Shown here piece after piece: positions 46,767 through 56,271 of a stretch of DNA of 56,271 bases. The stretch comes from Priapulus caudatus (Eukaryota; Priapulida; Priapulimorpha; Priapulimorphida; Priapulidae), in NCBI RefSeq assembly GCF_000485595.1, contig NW_014577368.1, forward strand, positions 216,527 through 272,797. Reading direction: 5' to 3'. Position 1 is the stretch's first letter. Every line of letters begins with the position of its first letter. Under the pieces are notes generated by a model. The model saw only the letters and a program-made list of their open reading frames with translations. It was not told the DNA's origin and did no database searches. A program made the position numbers and the translations under genes.

Positions 46767-46774
46767 TTAATAGT

Positions 46775-48455
46775 TATAGTGCATCCGGTTGCCTCGCGAA
46801 TAAACAGAATAGTTTACATGTATACAACTGTGTGTAGTCGATATGCATGTATTCCGGATGCAGGACTTGTCCTGTTGAGTGGCTCTCTGCTACGTGCCTG
46901 ATGGCCCCATGACAATTATCTTAAGTAAACAAGCAGCGTAGGAATGTACCTCTGTGTAGTGATATGGCTTCAAATTTGGGAGACAATTTCGAGCACTCGC
47001 GTGCAGTGTGTGCAAGTGGCACCGGCTGACGGTTGCCACGTACGTCGATTTGAGAGTTCTCTCGGAAAATTACTATAGTATAAGTGGAAACGACAAGTGC
47101 ACACCAAGCGTTGTCAACAAGCCAGTTAGTACCCTTGCATCACGTAAAATCACACTATCTCACAAGTATGTGATATAGACAAAAAACAACGTGTTTAACA
47201 TGTGTTGAGCTTTCCGGGTCTCTTTAGAATATATGCATAACTTATTTGCATACTGCTAAATATCAGTTTATACTTACAGAATCTGCTGCCTCTCATCCAT
47301 TCTTCAGCTTTTGTATTCCTCTTCATTCTTTACCTCCGCTTCCTCCACCGCCTATCATCTCCTCTACTTTCTCTCTTTCCACCTCCCGTACCTCCTTCAC
47401 ATAACCTGTCTCCTCTCTTCCTCAATGGCCTTCTCAGTTTCTTTAACCTCATCTACCTCATCTATCAACTACAATTACTACATCATTGGTGCTGTAACTC
47501 CATCATTGGTGTTTATAGTCTCGGTTGCTGTCGGTAAAAACAGCGTGGTTGTGTAGATGATTTTGTATTGCTGCAGTATTAGCGTCTGCATTATAACACA
47601 GTGAACCTGGGTGGGATTTACTATGGGTTTGGATAACTATATAGCTGGGTTTTATTGTGCTCGTGGATTTGGTGTGCTACAGTCAGTCGGAGAGTGACTT
47701 GCACTACCCCAACTGGACCTTATATAATTACATATATATATTGATTTAATGTACATTTACAGGTCGTGTTGTAAATCGGTCAAAATTTCATGAGTGATTA
47801 TGGGTTATACACAAACTAAACTACGGCGGGTGAAGCATCGATTGATGAGTTATCATGAGTTACGATAATAATTTAACATGGTGAAAGTATTGAGCCAGAT
47901 CTAATGTTTAGCCGTTACAAAGTCTCCAGTGGTGTGTAATCTCAAAAACCTGTATGAAATGATTCAGATAGTAGATTTGAAACAATCAACAAAGCTATTC
48001 GTTCATAATTGTTTGCTATGGATGCTTCTGCTATTCAAAGGAGTTGCATTGTGTCGTGACTGCTCTCGGCAGTTGCGACCACCGTGTAAAATGCAATCAT
48101 GAATTCGATTAAGATGAACTCGATGCCTAAACAAGCAATGCTCGCAACACATGATGAACCGGATCACTACTATAAGTTTCTGGTACAGTGATCCTTGCAT
48201 TATAGGGACAGGTCGAAAATCACGAAAAAGCCCCGATTAAGTAGTGAACACATAGCAAGTTAGCAACGTGCGTAAGGATCAGTTTTTTATAACATGTCAC
48301 GATTGCGGCCGTTTATCCGAAGCCTGATGAAGCGGGGACCATGCACTGTCGACAACATAATTAAAGAATGTCAAATCAATCCACGTCGTATCATTATACT
48401 CATTCAAGACGTGCAAAGCATTTCTTTAATGGTATGTCATTATGGCCGATCTCAT
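46775..48455. other. No exon identified; putative NDRG first-intron sequence
   Basis: A pyrimidine-rich tract lies at about 47280-47470 (TCCTCTTCATTCTTTACCTC type). No coding exon, RNA gene or element end was supported. A further 5' NDRG exon could be hidden here. Confidence 0.45.
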
Positions 48456-48460
48456 TTCAG

Positions 48461-48560
48461 ATAGAGGATGTTGAGACAGACCATGGAACGATGCAGGTGG
48501 CCATCCAGGGCGAGAAAACGAAGCCTGCTATGGTGACGTTCCACGACATCGGCCAGAACA
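48461..48560 (+). CDS. NDRG: NDRG-family protein, coding exon (N-terminal part of the hydrolase fold)
   Basis: NDRG (N-myc downstream-regulated) proteins are cytoplasmic alpha/beta-hydrolase-fold proteins without catalytic activity, linked to differentiation, stress response and trafficking. This exon reads IEDVETDHGTMQVAIQGEK then KPAMVTFHDIGQN, the hallmark start of the family (IE/VET-HG and T-HDIG-N). Acceptor ctcatttcag and donor GTAAGT are clear; it starts in phase 0 and ends in phase 1. The five exons here give 144 codons, against a typical full length of about 340-390, so the C-terminal half lies beyond the window. Confidence 0.93.
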
Positions 48561-48711
48561 GTAAGTAAACTCTGCAGCGTGGTGAATGTTGATGCCGCCG
48601 CCGCCGCCGCCGGCTCTAGAACATGACTGCCTCCGTAATCTAATTGCAGTGTGCAGCTGCGCAGGCGAGTGCATTTGCTCCACGTGTAAGTGGGTGCAAT
48701 ATAATGTGCGC

Positions 48712-48820
48712 GAGTGTCTTCCTGTGTGTGCATGTGCATGTGCGTGCGCGTATGCGCGTGTGCGTGTGTGCACGCGTGCATGTACGTGTGCATGCGTGCA
48801 GCGTACGTGTATGTAAGTGC
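48712..48820 (+). repeat. TGTGCGTG microsatellite in NDRG intron
   Basis: Interrupted TGTG, TGCG and CATG units about 150 bp downstream of the exon donor. Confidence 0.85.
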
Positions 48821-49589
48821 CTGTTTGTCATGCGAGTATTTGTGCATGCAACAAGCGAGTTCATATTTGCTTGGTGCATCCTTTATTTATTCTTTGCTGC
48901 ACGCCATTTATTATTTTAACGAAAATTTAAGGGGTTCACATTTGCCTACTAAATTATGTGTGCAAATTTTTGTATTTAATTTTAATTATCAACGTTAATT
49001 GAATGCATGCAATGACCGAGGTTATAACAATTTTATTTATATTCACTATACGATTGCATTCAAATGGCAAGACTACTGAGCTTAACTAGTTTTCAAGCAG
49101 ATTTTAGCCCAATTGGTATGTACAAGAGAAAATGAATCACGCTTGGGGCGAAATAGTTTCAGTTGAGAAACTTCATAGTCTGCACTTCATTTAAAAACAG
49201 ATCTGTATTCGATCATTGTTAATTTTATTGGCATGCGAATGTCCATGGATCTTTGCATCAGGCATGTGTCTAATGTCTGTCAGATTTGATTAACAAAAGC
49301 ATTTGCACCCGAGCCACAATGTCTGTGTCATCAGTCCATGTCTGGTTCAAAATTTCACTGCACGTTTCTGCTAATTCGTTTCTGCTAATGCATTTGAGCT
49401 TTGTTTTTATTTACTCCTGTAAATATGTATATGTGTTGCTAATATAAAATTATATACATACCTATTAAGTAGATAAAAATAAACAGTTTACTATTGATGA
49501 TGAATTTGTCTACAGTGTTATTTTCCTAATACTAGCAATTAATCTCCCATATACTACGTATATTATATATTATTATATATTCTTACAAA

Positions 49590-49672
49590 CATGCACGCAC
49601 GCACGCACGCACGCACACACGCACGCACGCACGCACACACACGCGCGCAAACACTCATACACGCACACATAT
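49590..49672 (-). repeat. ACGC microsatellite in NDRG intron
   Basis: CACG/CGCA units, the only large array of this family oriented as ACGC rather than TGCG on the + strand. Confidence 0.9.
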
Positions 49673-50251
49673 ATCCTACTGAAGTTTTTATGTATCTAAA
49701 ACGTTCCCTTTGTATTTATCTTGTCTTATCAATTCAATATAAATAAAATTATAGTGGCTAATATAGAAGCATAGTACTGGTACTGCAGTGAATAGAGAAA
49801 TTAAAGTATGCAGATTAGGCAATTAAGGAATGTAGGAGGATTTATGGGATGTCGCAAATTGGCTTCAGCTTTAAGGGCATGTTGGACCTGACATGCGTTA
49901 ATAGTCTGGGGAGAACCATGGGGTCGTCGCTTCAGAAGAGGGTTTATTGTGAATAAACCATATATTACCCTATAGTTCAAAAACGAAAGCTGTGGTTGAT
50001 CAATAATGTTTTGTGTAATATCCAAAGCCCAATCCTAACCAAATCAACTAATTTTGTACTTTAATTATACTGGGTTTACTTTACAATACTACGTACACTA
50101 CTTAACTTTGCTTTACTTTACTAATATTTACGTATATTGCTATTTACTTGTGTACTTCTTCATTCCTTAGTCTGTGTTGCGTTATATATAGTTTTCATCT
50201 CAGGCGTTGAGTCGATCTAATATTGGTGAACTCTGCCACATATTTTTGCAG

Positions 50252-50372
50252 GTGCATCGTGCTATGGTGGATTCTTCAGCTTTGCAAACGTTCAGCCGTT
50301 GCTGCGCCACTTTAGCATCTATCACGTCAATGCTCCTGGTCAACAGGAGAATGCCCCGGCATTACCTGAAAG
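50252..50372 (+). CDS. NDRG: NDRG-family protein, coding exon
   Basis: After acceptor ttttgcag the frame completes a Ser codon from the previous exon and reads CYGGFFSFANVQPLLRHF, then SIYHVNAPGQQENAPALPE. This is the H-x-x-APGQ-E-A region that follows HDIG in NDRG proteins. It ends at donor GTAAGG in phase 2. The frame runs across the junction with 48560 with no stop. Confidence 0.93.
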
Positions 50373-50439
50373 GTAAGGTGTTACTCGGTAAACCCAACCA
50401 CTACATACGCCAACCGGGACTTTATTTGTTGTAACCCAA

Positions 50440-52940
50440 CTCGCACGTTGCAGTCATCTAATGTCACTTTATTTTGTTCACTTATTACTCACTACATTTA
50501 AACATGTATATAATGGTTACACAAGTTAGTTGGCCCTCTTTGTCTCAGACAGGACGTAAGGTTGCAGGGTTACTCGACCGAAGCCCCAAAATTACGTATC
50601 CTTTATAGTCATAGACATGCGTCTGTTCTATAAAGTGCTGCTTCTATAGTGCTAACTGCCACTCGAGGGAAACACTGAAGTGACCTTTATAGAGAGCTGT
50701 CCATTCCTTAGAGGTGTCCGCTAACAAAGGGTTGACCGCGTCTTTTATGTTCTTATCTTAGAAGTCTTATCTGAGACATCTGAAACACCTAGGCTATGCG
50801 ATGGTTTGCCAAAAAAACGTTTTTCATGTGGCTTCAGCATTTTAAGTGCATTAGAGTGCATGCACGGTGAAACTCCGCTGACTGTTAGCTACTTCAGGAT
50901 TTTCCTCCAAAAGATTTATCTGAAAATCTTTTAGCATGAAGACATTATTTCGAAAGCTATGTGACACACTATTATGATGTGAGTGTGTAATAGTGGTAAA
51001 AGCGGGTTTTAAAACATTTCACATGCAAATGAATTGGTTTGAATTATCGGGCAATCGAATATTTAAGTTAAACAGGAAACCACCTCTTGGTGAACAATAT
51101 GTTTGGAAGTTATGGACGCCCAATCAAAGCATATCCATGACGTAAAGTGTGAGAGATTTGAAACTGTCAATAACTTCGGCTATAGGATGAATGTTTGTGA
51201 ACACGACAGGTGGCAGAAAATAGTTTTGCCAGTTGTTTTGGTTGATGAGGAATCGTTGGATTTGAGTTGCTGTGAATGTCTCAATTATCGTCGCTGTTGC
51301 CCCCACGTATTGGATCAACGTTGCCTAATTACGTTGCCTGGTAATGTACCAGCTAGTGCTAATTATGTGCCACAGTTCATTACATTAATATTAGTTTAAT
51401 AAAAAAAAGACCAGTTGGCTTCTTTTCACATGTTCCTCGGATTAGAACTGCGACAAATAATAATAAACAAATCGTTTGAAGTGTGATCGTTTTATCTTAG
51501 ATACGCATTAATTTAGCACATTTAGCAACATTCTCTCTATGAGAAACATAGTTGTCTTGAAATGCACAATACACAGAGTGTTTTAAGCTCATATTTGTGC
51601 AGATGGGAGCAGGCTTATGTGAAGCCAAGCATGATATACATGAGTTATATGTGAATGTTCACGCACGCCAATATTAGCATACATTGTGATGGTGTGTGAT
51701 GGGCTTACAAATGTCCCCTTTAATGGCAAATAGCCCCGCCCACCAGTCCGCTCGCATAAAAATGGCCAACGCTCATCACAACAGTAATGCTAGCTCGTGC
51801 CCGATTTACTATCGTTCGTTTCACATCAGCCGTTGGTTTGCGGTCGATCAGTATGGAGTTGTCAGGAGGGGGGGGGGAATGGGTTCCTGCAGGGTTTTAA
51901 TTGGAAATCAATATATAACTAACATGGCGGCCAGAAATCGCCTTACCGAATGACAGCCGAGTTGCCGAAGCTCACATTCCTGTAGAAATCCGATTAATGT
52001 AACTTATGTTTACTGCTTACTGACGCTTGACTCCAGCGTCCTCGTCTCTGTGCTGTGCAACCAATTGTCTGATGCGCAACGGTATATAAACCGGAAACGT
52101 ATTGATAAAAGAAATTTTAGAGCCTGATGATGAGATTTAATGAGCTTCCTAAGTCACCGACGACGTACGTTGCCATGCTGATCAATGAACGAGCGTGGCA
52201 TACGAACATGTCCAGGAAGGACTTCACTTTTGATTGCAAACAGATGAAAAATCATGGCCTCATAAAAAACTATACTCTAACGAAAAATTTATCGTTTTCC
52301 TAATTGTTATGGAAAACGCACCTCAACCCCCCAAAGTCAACTGGTGCTAGTCGTTAACAATTTTGAATATGTTAATTGTTGGTCTGGGCAGAATTATGTC
52401 CATTGTTAGGCTGCATATATTTCAGCCAAGTGTCGTTACGGTTTGTAGTACTTTACAAGTTGCTAGGGCAACTTAATTGGTAGAGCGTTCTTAATTATTG
52501 ATGTACTAATGGCCATAAGCTTGACTTCACGAGTGAAGAAAAAAAACACTTGTTTTTATTCGCCCATGTTGACTTAGCTACCACAGTTTAGTGTGCATGT
52601 TTTAATTTATACCTTAGAAATAATTAGGTACTGTTATAGTTGTCATACCAGTGAATTATTTGTCACATACACTACAAGTACAATTTACAAGTAAGGAACT
52701 TGCATAACCAATAGGTTAAAACTATATAAAACATAAAAGTTTTATTTATTGACATTATTCATAACATCACTTCTGTGTACCACCCATAACTATTGATATA
52801 AACCGAGTATTTGAATCTCAAATCTTGAATCAATTTTTTACTGTACAACGTAGTTATTAAATGTTTTAGGATTACATAAATGATCAGAGATTTCATCCAC
52901 TATGGCAAGCATGGTTTACTAACACTGACGCTCGGTCATT
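50440..52940. other. NDRG intron, no other gene established
   Basis: Contains a 96-codon frame (51112-51399) with seven cysteines and no recognised domain, a GC-box-like CCCCGCCC near 51735, and a tRNA-like TTGGTAGAGCG word at 52479 without the rest of a tRNA. None is supported as a gene. Confidence 0.45.
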
Positions 52941-52945
52941 TTTAG

Positions 52946-53008
52946 CTTCGTGTATCCTACGATGGAGCAGCTGGGAGAGATGATCCTCACCGTGTGCAAT
53001 AAACTCGG
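52946..53008 (+). CDS. NDRG: NDRG-family protein, coding exon
   Basis: Acceptor tcatttttag, then 63 bases completing the split Ser codon and reading FVYPTMEQLGEMILTVCNKL. The YPTM-QL-EM motif directly follows APGQ...LPE in NDRG proteins. Ends at donor GTAAGC in phase 2. Confidence 0.93.
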
Positions 53009-53035
53009 GTAAGCAGGTGTGTGATGAGTGTGTAT

Positions 53036-53222
53036 GAGTGCGTGCGTTCGTGCGTGCGTGCGTGCGTGCGTGCGTGCATGTCTGTGTGTGCGTGTGCGAG
53101 CGTGTGTGCGTGCTTGCATGCGTGTGTGTGATTGCGTGCATGTCTGTGTGTGCGTGTGCGAGCGTTAATGTCTGCGTGTATGTCTGTGTGTTTGTGTGTG
53201 TGCGTGCGTGCGTAGTGATTGC
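53036..53222 (+). repeat. TGCG microsatellite in NDRG intron
   Basis: Begins about 27 bp after the exon donor; interrupted TGCG, TGTG and GCATG units. Confidence 0.9.
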
Positions 53223-53817
53223 GTGCATACATGTAGACTTGTCTGCGTGTCACACATCACGTTTTCTGTATCCTTTGAATATTAAAACCAAATATTTAAG
53301 CCGATAGGCTTTTGGTACTAAACTAAAGATTAATGTTGTTTCTCTTGTCAGAATTAATCTCTTAATTTTCTTGCACGCATATTTACATTTCAGCTTAGAA
53401 ATATATTTTTTTAGCTTGTAAATTTAGAAACACGTGATGGCAAATTATATAGTATAAAGAGAAAAGAGTTATAGAACTCACCGGGAGGGTTTAATGATTC
53501 TGCATCAGTGTAACAGCACTGTCAACTCTAACAACCCTGTTACTAATGCTGTATCATAATTAGCATTATTATAATGATTCATTGCTGTCACGAGTTTCTC
53601 CTAGTGCCCGGGTGTTAGCTCACAGGTTTGACAGTAACACCAGTGTTGCATGCCACCCCTGTACTATATCACATCGCTCTATAATATTTACTTGTTAGCT
53701 ACAGTACGTATCATACACTGCCATTTTCCTCGTGAAAATTGACGTGTAATTCCCAGGTCAGCTGCTAGTGACAGTGTTTACTATGTTCTTCACCAGCCCT
53801 ATTGTGTGTGTTTACAG

Positions 53818-53878
53818 AATCAAGAGGTTTGTTGGATTTGGAGTGGGCGCTGGTGCTAACGTTTTATCGAGGTTCGCG
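53818..53878 (+). CDS. NDRG: NDRG-family protein, coding exon with degenerate nucleophile elbow
   Basis: After acceptor tgtttacag the exon completes a Gly codon and reads IKRFVGFGVGAGANVLSRFA. In active alpha/beta hydrolases this position is G-x-S-x-G; here it is G-V-G-A-G, so the nucleophile serine is absent, as is usual in NDRG proteins. Ends at donor GTAAGA in phase 0. Confidence 0.93.
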
Positions 53879-53884
53879 GTAAGA

Positions 53885-55985
53885 ATTCCGACGTATATGT
53901 TTCTAGTCAGGCCTAGAATTATTCCGTCTGGTGTAGTTTGCACGCACATACTTTTTGTTTTTAATGAATTTTGGATTCAGGTCCTGAAACCCCAGCCAGT
54001 CCTGATTTTATCTACTTTAATAGCTGCTATAAAACCTATTATATATATGTTACTTCATGTTTTACATTGACAGCTGATGCATTCCTAAGAACAGTAAGCA
54101 TCATATTATACTTGAAAGTTCATGTAAACACATCTACTTTACATATAAATTTTTTTAGTCTTTGACCAAGGATTTATTTTCTTTAGCTTAGAAGCGATCT
54201 TGTGGGACATGCTAACTATAATAGTAGTCTCCGTTTTCAGTGTGTACAACGGATCACGCTTACCGTGCACATGGATTTAGAGGCATGCGTGGGGGGGGGA
54301 TTAAGTCCGCCTTGTTGCAGGTCACGTGGTATTGGATCAATCCAGGTGATCTATGCAGTTGTTCAATTGACTACGTCACGAATTTTACCTTGGTCAAATT
54401 TGTAAAAAAAAATTGCCATTTTTTTACATTAAAAGTGAGAACTAACGTTACTAAATATATCCTCAAACTCTCACCTGATAAAAATGTTTTTACGTTGATT
54501 AAATTTGCAAAAATCTAGACGATTTGGTAATTTCTGTTGTCTAACACTATTCCCCCAGTACTGCATGTTCAGATACTGGCGTCTCTCTGTTTTTCACCGG
54601 CAAATTAGGGCATATAAAGAAGGTATATAAGCATGAAAAGTAAACAGAAAAACTAATTGTATTTTCATACATTTTATTTTGTACAAATAACACACAAATA
54701 TACTACTTGATGGTGCTAGAAATTCGTGACATAATCACTTTGAACAGTCGAATGTTTCGAGATATATTCTCGGGTTTACTGTAATGATAGGTTCGTGATT
54801 GCAGGTGCTCTTAAGAACTAGCATCTTTAGACTCGATTCTGCCTCGCGGTAGCTATAGTGCGAGCTCGTTAATTTTCACGGAGCCTATCATTGGTCGCAG
54901 GGTAATTACTGTTAAGTCTGCTATTAGGAATACTGCTACGCCAATCACAGAGGCAGTCTAGCTCGAAACCCTAGATTATGGTAACAGTGGTGAATTCCAT
55001 TGCCTTGGCCATTCATTAGTCATGGGTAACACTGGCTCGTGCATCTGTTAATTGAGCCACGAACCGTGAATCCTTGCAGTGAGGAACTATACCTACAGGT
55101 TGCACTTAAAAAAATAGTTCTTGTTTGCCGTAACCATCCCGACCGTACAAAATTCATTCTGTTTGCTATTTCCTTTTTCACGCAGTATTTGCACGTGCAC
55201 GCGAAGATAATAATAAACATAAATTACGTAAAATACCATGCCGCAGGAAATTTCCAGCTTCTATTTTTGTAGACATACCAGTGTGATATGGGGTTGGGTG
55301 ACTACGAATATTGCTTGCGAGGCACATGGGCATAATGCGTAGAGCGACTGAGATGATCAAAGTGCTTTTTTTCTGTAACTGCATAACTCACTTGTTCGTT
55401 TGAGCAAGATAATCACACTCTCTTTAGTTATTGTTGCTGGGTCAGTCAATCTAGACCATTACCAGTTTGTATGCTCTTTTCTCATTATGTTGACTTAGCG
55501 GCACTTTAGCGCCAAGCATTTTCTTTAGAATCTTTTGTTACAACAATGATTGGCTACAGCTGCCTGTCAGTTATGTCAGGTGGACAGGTAAATTGTGTCT
55601 GTAGATTTTTCAAAGAAATCACGAATGCATTCTTAGAAGAATAGTGTGTACATATGCAATGAGCATAGCTCAGCAAAGAGTGTACTGCAAATCATGAAGA
55701 ATTCGTGTGATAATGAATATCATGTTGATAACTTCATTTTGATTAATTTGAATGACTATGGGGTTTTTATTGATTCTATGAGCACAATTTTTTAAGACGA
55801 GAATAATCGCGCAGATCTCATACATTAAAATTATCTGGTTTTTGTTTTGCATATATGTTTCCTAAATATTACATTATCAGCTTAGTGAAGAAATACCCAG
55901 TCACGCATGTTATAGTTGCATGTCATAAATAGAATACTTTACTTGTGCACTTATCACACCCTGCTAAGTATATCTTTAATTATCT
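53885..55985. other. NDRG intron, no other gene seen
   Basis: AT-rich, with a G-run near 54291. Short frames (54202-54518, 55039-55272) lack recognisable content. Confidence 0.5.
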
Positions 55986-55993
55986 GTTCATAG

Positions 55994-56080
55994 ATTGTAC
56001 ACCCAACCATGGTGGATGCCCTTGTGTTGATCAATGGAGTGGCCAAGCAGGCAGGATGGACAGAGTGGGGGTATCAGAAG
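55994..56080 (+). CDS. NDRG: NDRG-family protein, coding exon (last in window)
   Basis: Acceptor tctgttcatag, then 29 codons in phase 0: IVHPTMVDALVLINGVAKQA and GWTEWGYQK. This matches the HP-x-x-V-x-AL-LIN...GW-EW segment of NDRG proteins. Donor GTATGG is in phase 0. The remaining C-terminal exons are outside the window. Confidence 0.93.
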
Positions 56081-56173
56081 GTATGGTATCCTAATGAATA
56101 CCACTGAAAGTTCTGTTGTGATTCTTTAAAGCACAATCAGCAAACCGTGATTTTTTGTTAATCTGATTCGCTC

Positions 56174-56230
56174 GTGTGTGCGTGCGTGCGTGCGTGCGTG
56201 CGTGCGTCACTGCGTGTGTGCGTGTGTGCG

Positions 56231-56271
<41 letters not shown>
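56174..56271 (+). repeat. TGCG/TG microsatellite at window edge
   Basis: TGCG units pass into GTGTGTGCG and then pure TG to the last base. The sequence ends inside the repeat. Confidence 0.95.

Noticed and set aside
51112-51399. 96-codon cysteine-containing frame in an NDRG intron
   Set aside because: No recognised domain, no splice or promoter support; likely chance.
52470-52540. tRNA or tRNA-derived SINE suggested by TTGGTAGAGCG
   Set aside because: Only an A-box-like word is present; there is no T-arm GGTTCGA box or cloverleaf.

Overview
This is animal (metazoan) genomic DNA. It has spliced exons with GT-AG introns, many microsatellites, and a heavy load of cut-and-paste DNA transposons and their short non-autonomous derivatives (MITEs). 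Prokaryote-style features such as operons, ribosome binding sites, CRISPR arrays or attachment sites are absent. The repeat content, namely hAT-type MITEs with 8-bp target duplications, PIF/Harbinger elements and a family starting TTTTTAGCTCA, suggests a marine invertebrate such as a sponge, mollusc or similar. The species cannot be fixed from the sequence alone.

Only one host gene is recognised with confidence: an NDRG-family gene on the + strand. Five consecutive internal coding exons (48461-48560, 50252-50372, 52946-53008, 53818-53878, 55994-56080) join in frame and carry the NDRG signature. This includes the degenerate nucleophile elbow GVGAG in place of GxSxG. The gene runs off the right edge. 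A plausible first coding exon (MMQETSIPPGSPDITTK, donor phase 0) lies at 41384-41434, giving a first intron of about 7 kb. An identical second copy of that exon, with its CpG-rich upstream region and a perfect CArG box, lies at 34179-34229.

The second copy exists because 32895-37286 and 40100-44491 are a direct duplication: 4392 bp each, 7205 bp apart, with one substitution found. The 2.8 kb between the copies holds a perfect 193-bp-arm palindrome with a 1-bp centre, Harbinger terminal fragments and a minisatellite. Immediately right of the second copy lies an inverted-repeat cluster of decayed PIF/Harbinger elements (44492-46520) followed by a 229-bp fold-back MITE (46538-46766).

Layout: 0-3.2 kb has a long-TIR element, a hAT MITE and two weak candidate exons. 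From 3.2 to 8.3 kb is a dense run of MITEs plus an internally deleted Harbinger element that keeps a transposase N-terminus. From 8.3 to 20.6 kb is gene-poor DNA with degenerate 100-bp repeats, minisatellites and TTTTTAGCTCA repeats. At 20.9-21.6 kb is a hAT MITE built from GAGTCC repeats. From 21.6 to 32.9 kb is mostly unassigned sequence with a long TTTTTAGCTCA copy, an inverted-repeat element and one possible small secreted-protein ORF. From 32.9 to 46.8 kb is the duplication and Harbinger region. From 46.8 to 56.3 kb are the NDRG exons.

I found no convincing novel gene system. The most unusual things are structural: the near-perfect duplication of a probable promoter and first exon, the spacerless palindrome, Harbinger ends made of roughly 11-12-bp repeats, and two MITEs that share both ends and the same 7-bp flank ATGTTAT.
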